18,487 nt of DNA from positions 1 through 18,487 of the forward strand of contig JADJRI010000069.1 in the NCBI GenBank assembly GCA_016712275.1, given 5' to 3'. This document shows positions 15,797 to 18,487 of this stretch, one piece after another. Numbering within the stretch: the stretch's first letter is position 1; each line of letters opens with the position of its first letter. The position numbers and the translations under genes were made by a program. This DNA is from Planctomycetota bacterium (GTDB lineage: Bacteria > Planctomycetota > Phycisphaerae > UBA1845 > UTPLA1). The notes under the pieces are model-generated. The model searched no databases, was not told where the DNA came from, and saw only the letters and a program-made list of their open reading frames with translations.

Positions 15797-17345
15797 ATGG
15801 CTCGGTCAAACAATGGTTCTTTCGTAGCAACGGTTCTTCTCATCGCGATCGCTTCGATCTACCCAGCCCAAACTCGCGCGAACGATGCCGACGGACCCAG
15901 CATCACCGTCTATTCCTCCGCCGACCCGGCCGGCTTTGATCCGCAGCAATTCATCGCCCAACAACGCGGCGGCTACAACCCGAATTCAGCGTGGCAGGTT
16001 CCGGGCTTCGGCGTGGTCAAGGAAATCAGAAAAGTAAACCTTGCCGCCGGCATGAATTCGCTGCCCTTTACGGATGTCGCCCAGTTCATCGATCCGACGA
16101 CCGTCAGTTTCGTCGACCTGACCGATCCGGCCGGCACCCATGTGCTCGAACAGAATTTCGAATTTGACCTCGTCAACTCCGAAAAGCTGCTCGACAAATA
16201 TCTGGACAAACCCATCTCCGTCGTGGTGGTCTCCGGCGACAAAACCGAAACCATCAGTGGCACCCTGCTCTCCGCCAGTCAGGGCACCATCGTTCTCAAA
16301 ACAGATGCCGGCCTTCGCATCGTCAACGGCATGGGTCAGTCGGTCATGCTCGGCGCACTGCCCGATGGACTGCGCACGCGACCGACGCTCATTTGGAAGG
16401 TAAGTGCGGACAAGGATGGAGAACACGACATTCGCACCACCTACCAGACCGCCGGCATCACCTGGCGCGCCGACTACACTCTGGTCATGAATGCCGACGA
16501 CACCAGGGCCGACATCGGCGCATGGGTGTCGCTGCTCAATCTTTCCGGGGCGGCCTACAAGAATGCGAAGCTCAAGCTCATCGCCGGCGACGTGCAACGC
16601 ATTCAACCGCAACAGCGTTACAACGCACCAATGGCCCGCGGCGGCATGGAAATGAAAATGGCGGAGGCTGACATGGGCTTTCAGGAAAAATCATTCTTCG
16701 AATATCACCTTTACACCCTGCCGCGCCGCACGGACATCCCCATGAACACGACGCAGCAGATCACGCTCTTCCCCACCGCCAACGATGTCGGTGTCGAAAA
16801 GCTGATGGTCTACTACGGCCTTCCCGATTCCAGCCATTGGGTTTTTGCGGACCCGGCGGCCGATCGAAATCTTGGCACCCAGTGCAACAAGAAGCTCGAT
16901 GTGTACGTTCGCTTCAAGAATGAAGAGGCAAATCATCTCGGCAAGCCGCTGCCAAAGGGCAAGTTTCGTGTGTACAAGGAAGATGATGCCGACGGAACGC
17001 TCGAATTCATCGGCGAAGACCTGATCGATCACACGTCGAAGGACGAGAAGGTGCTCATCAAGCTCGGCCAGGCGTTTGACGTGGTCGGCGAGCGGGTGCA
17101 GACCGATTTTGACATGGACTCAAACCGCAAAATGATGACCGAGTCCATCCGCATCAATCTTCGCAACCACAAAACAACGCCGCAGAAAGTGATCGTGAAG
17201 GAAAACCTCTATCGCTGGACATCGTGGGAAATCACGAACAAAAGCGATGAATTCGAAAGTCGACGCCCGGACGATTCACTTCGACGTGATCGTACCGGCG
17301 GATGGGGAAAAAACGGTGACCTATACCGTTCGCTACACGTGGTGA
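15797..17345 (+). CDS. Exported DUF4139 domain protein, frameshifted near 17255
   Basis: GGGAG 5 nt before the ATG at 15797 and a signal peptide (ATVLLIAIASIYPAQTRA) mark the start. The body has the beta-rich layout of DUF4139 proteins: VNLAAGMNSLPFTDVAQFID, VVVVSGDKTETISGTLLS, the core TYQTAGITWRADYTLVMNAD followed by GAWVSLLNLSGAAYKNAKLK, and near the end VIVKENLYRWTSWEI. From 17255 the first frame loses meaning, whereas the frame one base later reads KVDARTIHFDVIVPADGEKT and ends VRYTW with TGA at 17343-17345, the usual DUF4139 end. A 1-base insertion or 2-base deletion in GAAAG explains this. Unrepaired, translation runs to 17494 with an unrelated tail through the palindrome at 17416. A Met-rich run (MARGGMEMKMAEADMGF) interrupts the middle. 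Biochemical role of the family is unknown; family call good. Confidence 0.78.
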
Positions 17346-17415
17346 CGATCGGCCGTCTCTGCATGGGACGCATCCGCGCCACGCCTTGCCGGACGAAAGA
17401 AAAGTTTGCCCAAGG

Positions 17416-17444
17416 TGTGGCACCGGCTAATAGCCGGTGCCACA
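17416..17444. repeat. Palindromic element, copy 2, between convergent genes
   Basis: TGTGGCACCGGCT (17416-17428) and AGCCGGTGCCACA (17432-17444) are perfect 13-bp arms with loop AAT. Bases 17414-17434 are identical to 7651-7671 in copy 1. It lies 71 nt past the DUF4139 stop and 43 nt before the 3' end of the convergent S41 peptidase gene, the same kind of place as copy 1. Confidence 0.75.
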
Positions 17445-17486
17445 TCTTGTGTCATCCATATCAACAGTGCTCATGCACCCAGTTTC

Positions 17487-18487
17487 TTACTTAAGATCTG
17501 AATGGCCCGCCGGAATCACCGGATCCCCCAATTCGTACTCCTCCTTCTTCGCCGTCACAACAACGTCCGGCTCGATCCCCACGCCCTCCAGTGACGATCC
17601 ATCCAACTGAATATCCCTCCACGAAGGAATATACACTTCCACATCATTTTCCAGCACAAACGGCTTCGGGTTTCCGCTGCTGCCACCACTCTTTGCGCCG
17701 ACGAGTGTCACCTTTTTGCCCTGCTTCATCATCAGCAGGAACGACTCGCAACTGCTGATGTTCACCGGCCCCATCAGCACCGCGACCGGTCCATCGAACC
17801 GCTGGTCGCCCTCGTTGCCGACAATCTTCCTCTCCATCACCGGTCCGAACCCACCCTTCGCGCTGGCATCCCGAAACTGGTGTTTCGCGTAAACCTGCTC
17901 GCCTTCGACAAACCAAGCGGCCACCCCCCGTGCCAGCGACTCGTCACCGCCGCTGTTGCCGCGCACGTCGATGATCATCGCCTTCGACCCGCGCGTTTCT
18001 GCCAGAATGCCCTGAAGCGCCTCGATCTCCGCCTTCTTGCCGCCGGACCAGCTCGGAATGTTGATATAGGCAATGTCGCCCTCGATTTGCGTCACCAGCG
18101 CGTTGTTATTTCGGCGCTCCAGCTTGCCGATCTCAGCTTCGATCCCTTTCAGTGTGATATTCGGCGTGAACTTTCTTTGATACGTGCCCGTGGTCTTGCC
18201 CTTGTAATTGATCCAGATGTGCGGGTCCTCAGCCGCCGACAGGAATCTCGCCACCGCGTCCACCCAGCCCTTCGTGCTTTTCGCCGCGACTATTTTCTTG
18301 CGCAGCTTCTTCGTCCGCGCCGGCCAGTCGGTGCCGGTGCGATCGTAATGGGAGTAATTCCTCTTCAATGCCGTCATCAATTCGTCGAGGCATCGGCCAT
18401 TCAGTTTCTTCTGATTCACCTTGCCACGCGACTTCGCTGCGCCCGTCGTAAATCGCCACGGCGTAGGCTCAGCCGACACCCTCACGC
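17487..18487 (-). CDS. S41 family serine peptidase, C-terminal part (partial)
   Basis: Serine peptidase of the tail-specific/C-terminal processing group. In the 332 visible residues are EDPHI (likely catalytic His89), DVRGNSGG (173-180), NISSCESF with the probable nucleophile Ser245 before C-E, and LVGAKSGGSSGNP (261-273). The closing LEGVGIEPDVVV (299-310) is typical of the family. The GKG lysine of CtpA/CtpB-type Ser-Lys enzymes is replaced by SGGSSGNP, so a Ser-His type mechanism fits better. The frame is open to the window edge and no signal peptide is seen, so the true start lies to the right; the GTG at 18485 is probably internal. The first 25 residues read less like this family than the rest, and the third frame there (AVAIYDGRSEVAWQGES) also looks protein-like, so an indel near 18420 is possible. 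It ends convergent to the DUF4139 gene. Confidence 0.85.
   Translation of the reverse strand, partial: VRVSAEPTPWRFTTGAAKSRGKVNQKKLNGRCLDELMTALKRNYSHYDRTGTDWPARTKKLRKKIVAAKSTKGWVDAVARFLSAAEDPHIWINYKGKTTGTYQRKFTPNITLKGIEAEIGKLERRNNNALVTQIEGDIAYINIPSWSGGKKAEIEALQGILAETRGSKAMIIDVRGNSGGDESLARGVAAWFVEGEQVYAKHQFRDASAKGGFGPVMERKIVGNEGDQRFDGPVAVLMGPVNISSCESFLLMMKQGKKVTLVGAKSGGSSGNPKPFVLENDVEVYIPSWRDIQLDGSSLEGVGIEPDVVVTAKKEEYELGDPVIPAGHSDLK

Overview
The window looks like a fragment of a Planctomycetota chromosome, most likely a Phycisphaerae-type lineage. The main clue is a prepilin-like secreted protein with the LIELLVVISII cleavage/methylation segment and a C-terminal YADGHA motif. GC-rich coding sequence, sparse operons and many exported proteins of unknown function also fit. 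This assignment is an inference from protein style, not from a marker gene.

Layout. (1) 1-368, minus: the N-terminal part of formamidopyrimidine-DNA glycosylase (mutM/fpg), running off the left edge. (2) 540-1863, plus: an exported thioredoxin-like protein broken by an in-frame TGA and a later frameshift. (3) 1958-2030, minus: tRNA-Ala(CGC), then a hairpin, then a stand-alone ketol-acid reductoisomerase (ilvC, 2227-3228, minus). (4) 3299-7485, plus: three TPR-type genes. Two are overlapping two-helix membrane proteins; the third is a long exported TPR / beta-domain / HEAT-like protein whose frame is broken once. (5) 7486-7753: a convergent spacer with palindromic elements. (6) 7754-10821, minus: DNA polymerase X (polX) preceded by a polytopic GT-C-like membrane protein. 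(7) 11092-12195, plus: a 6-phosphofructokinase with an unusual active-site signature. (8) 12402-12922, plus: a near-perfect sigma-54 promoter followed by a small exported coiled-coil protein. (9) 13104-13603, plus: a good sigma-70 promoter and a small lipoprotein-like gene. (10) 13648-15006, minus: pilin-like protein, membrane zinc-ribbon protein and intrinsic terminator, a compact operon. (11) 15007-15796: a 790-base stretch with no convincing gene. (12) 15797-17345, plus: a DUF4139-type exported protein. (13) 17416-17444: a palindrome of the same family as at 7648-7686. (14) 17487-18487, minus: S41 peptidase, cut by the right edge.

Two patterns stand out. First, five plus-strand genes carry frame disruptions, and all five encode proteins with N-terminal export signals. 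The minus-strand genes and the cytosolic enzymes read cleanly. Draft-sequence indels are the simplest explanation, but the bias deserves a check. Second, regulatory signals are unusually legible: a sigma-54 promoter, two genes with a -10 box exactly 6 nt before an ATG and no ribosome-binding site (possible leaderless mRNAs), and a palindrome family placed between convergent genes.

I do not see a defence system, CRISPR array, transposase, integrase or prophage. The parts least explained by known families are the TPR cluster, the sigma-54-driven coiled-coil protein and the pilin/zinc-ribbon operon.
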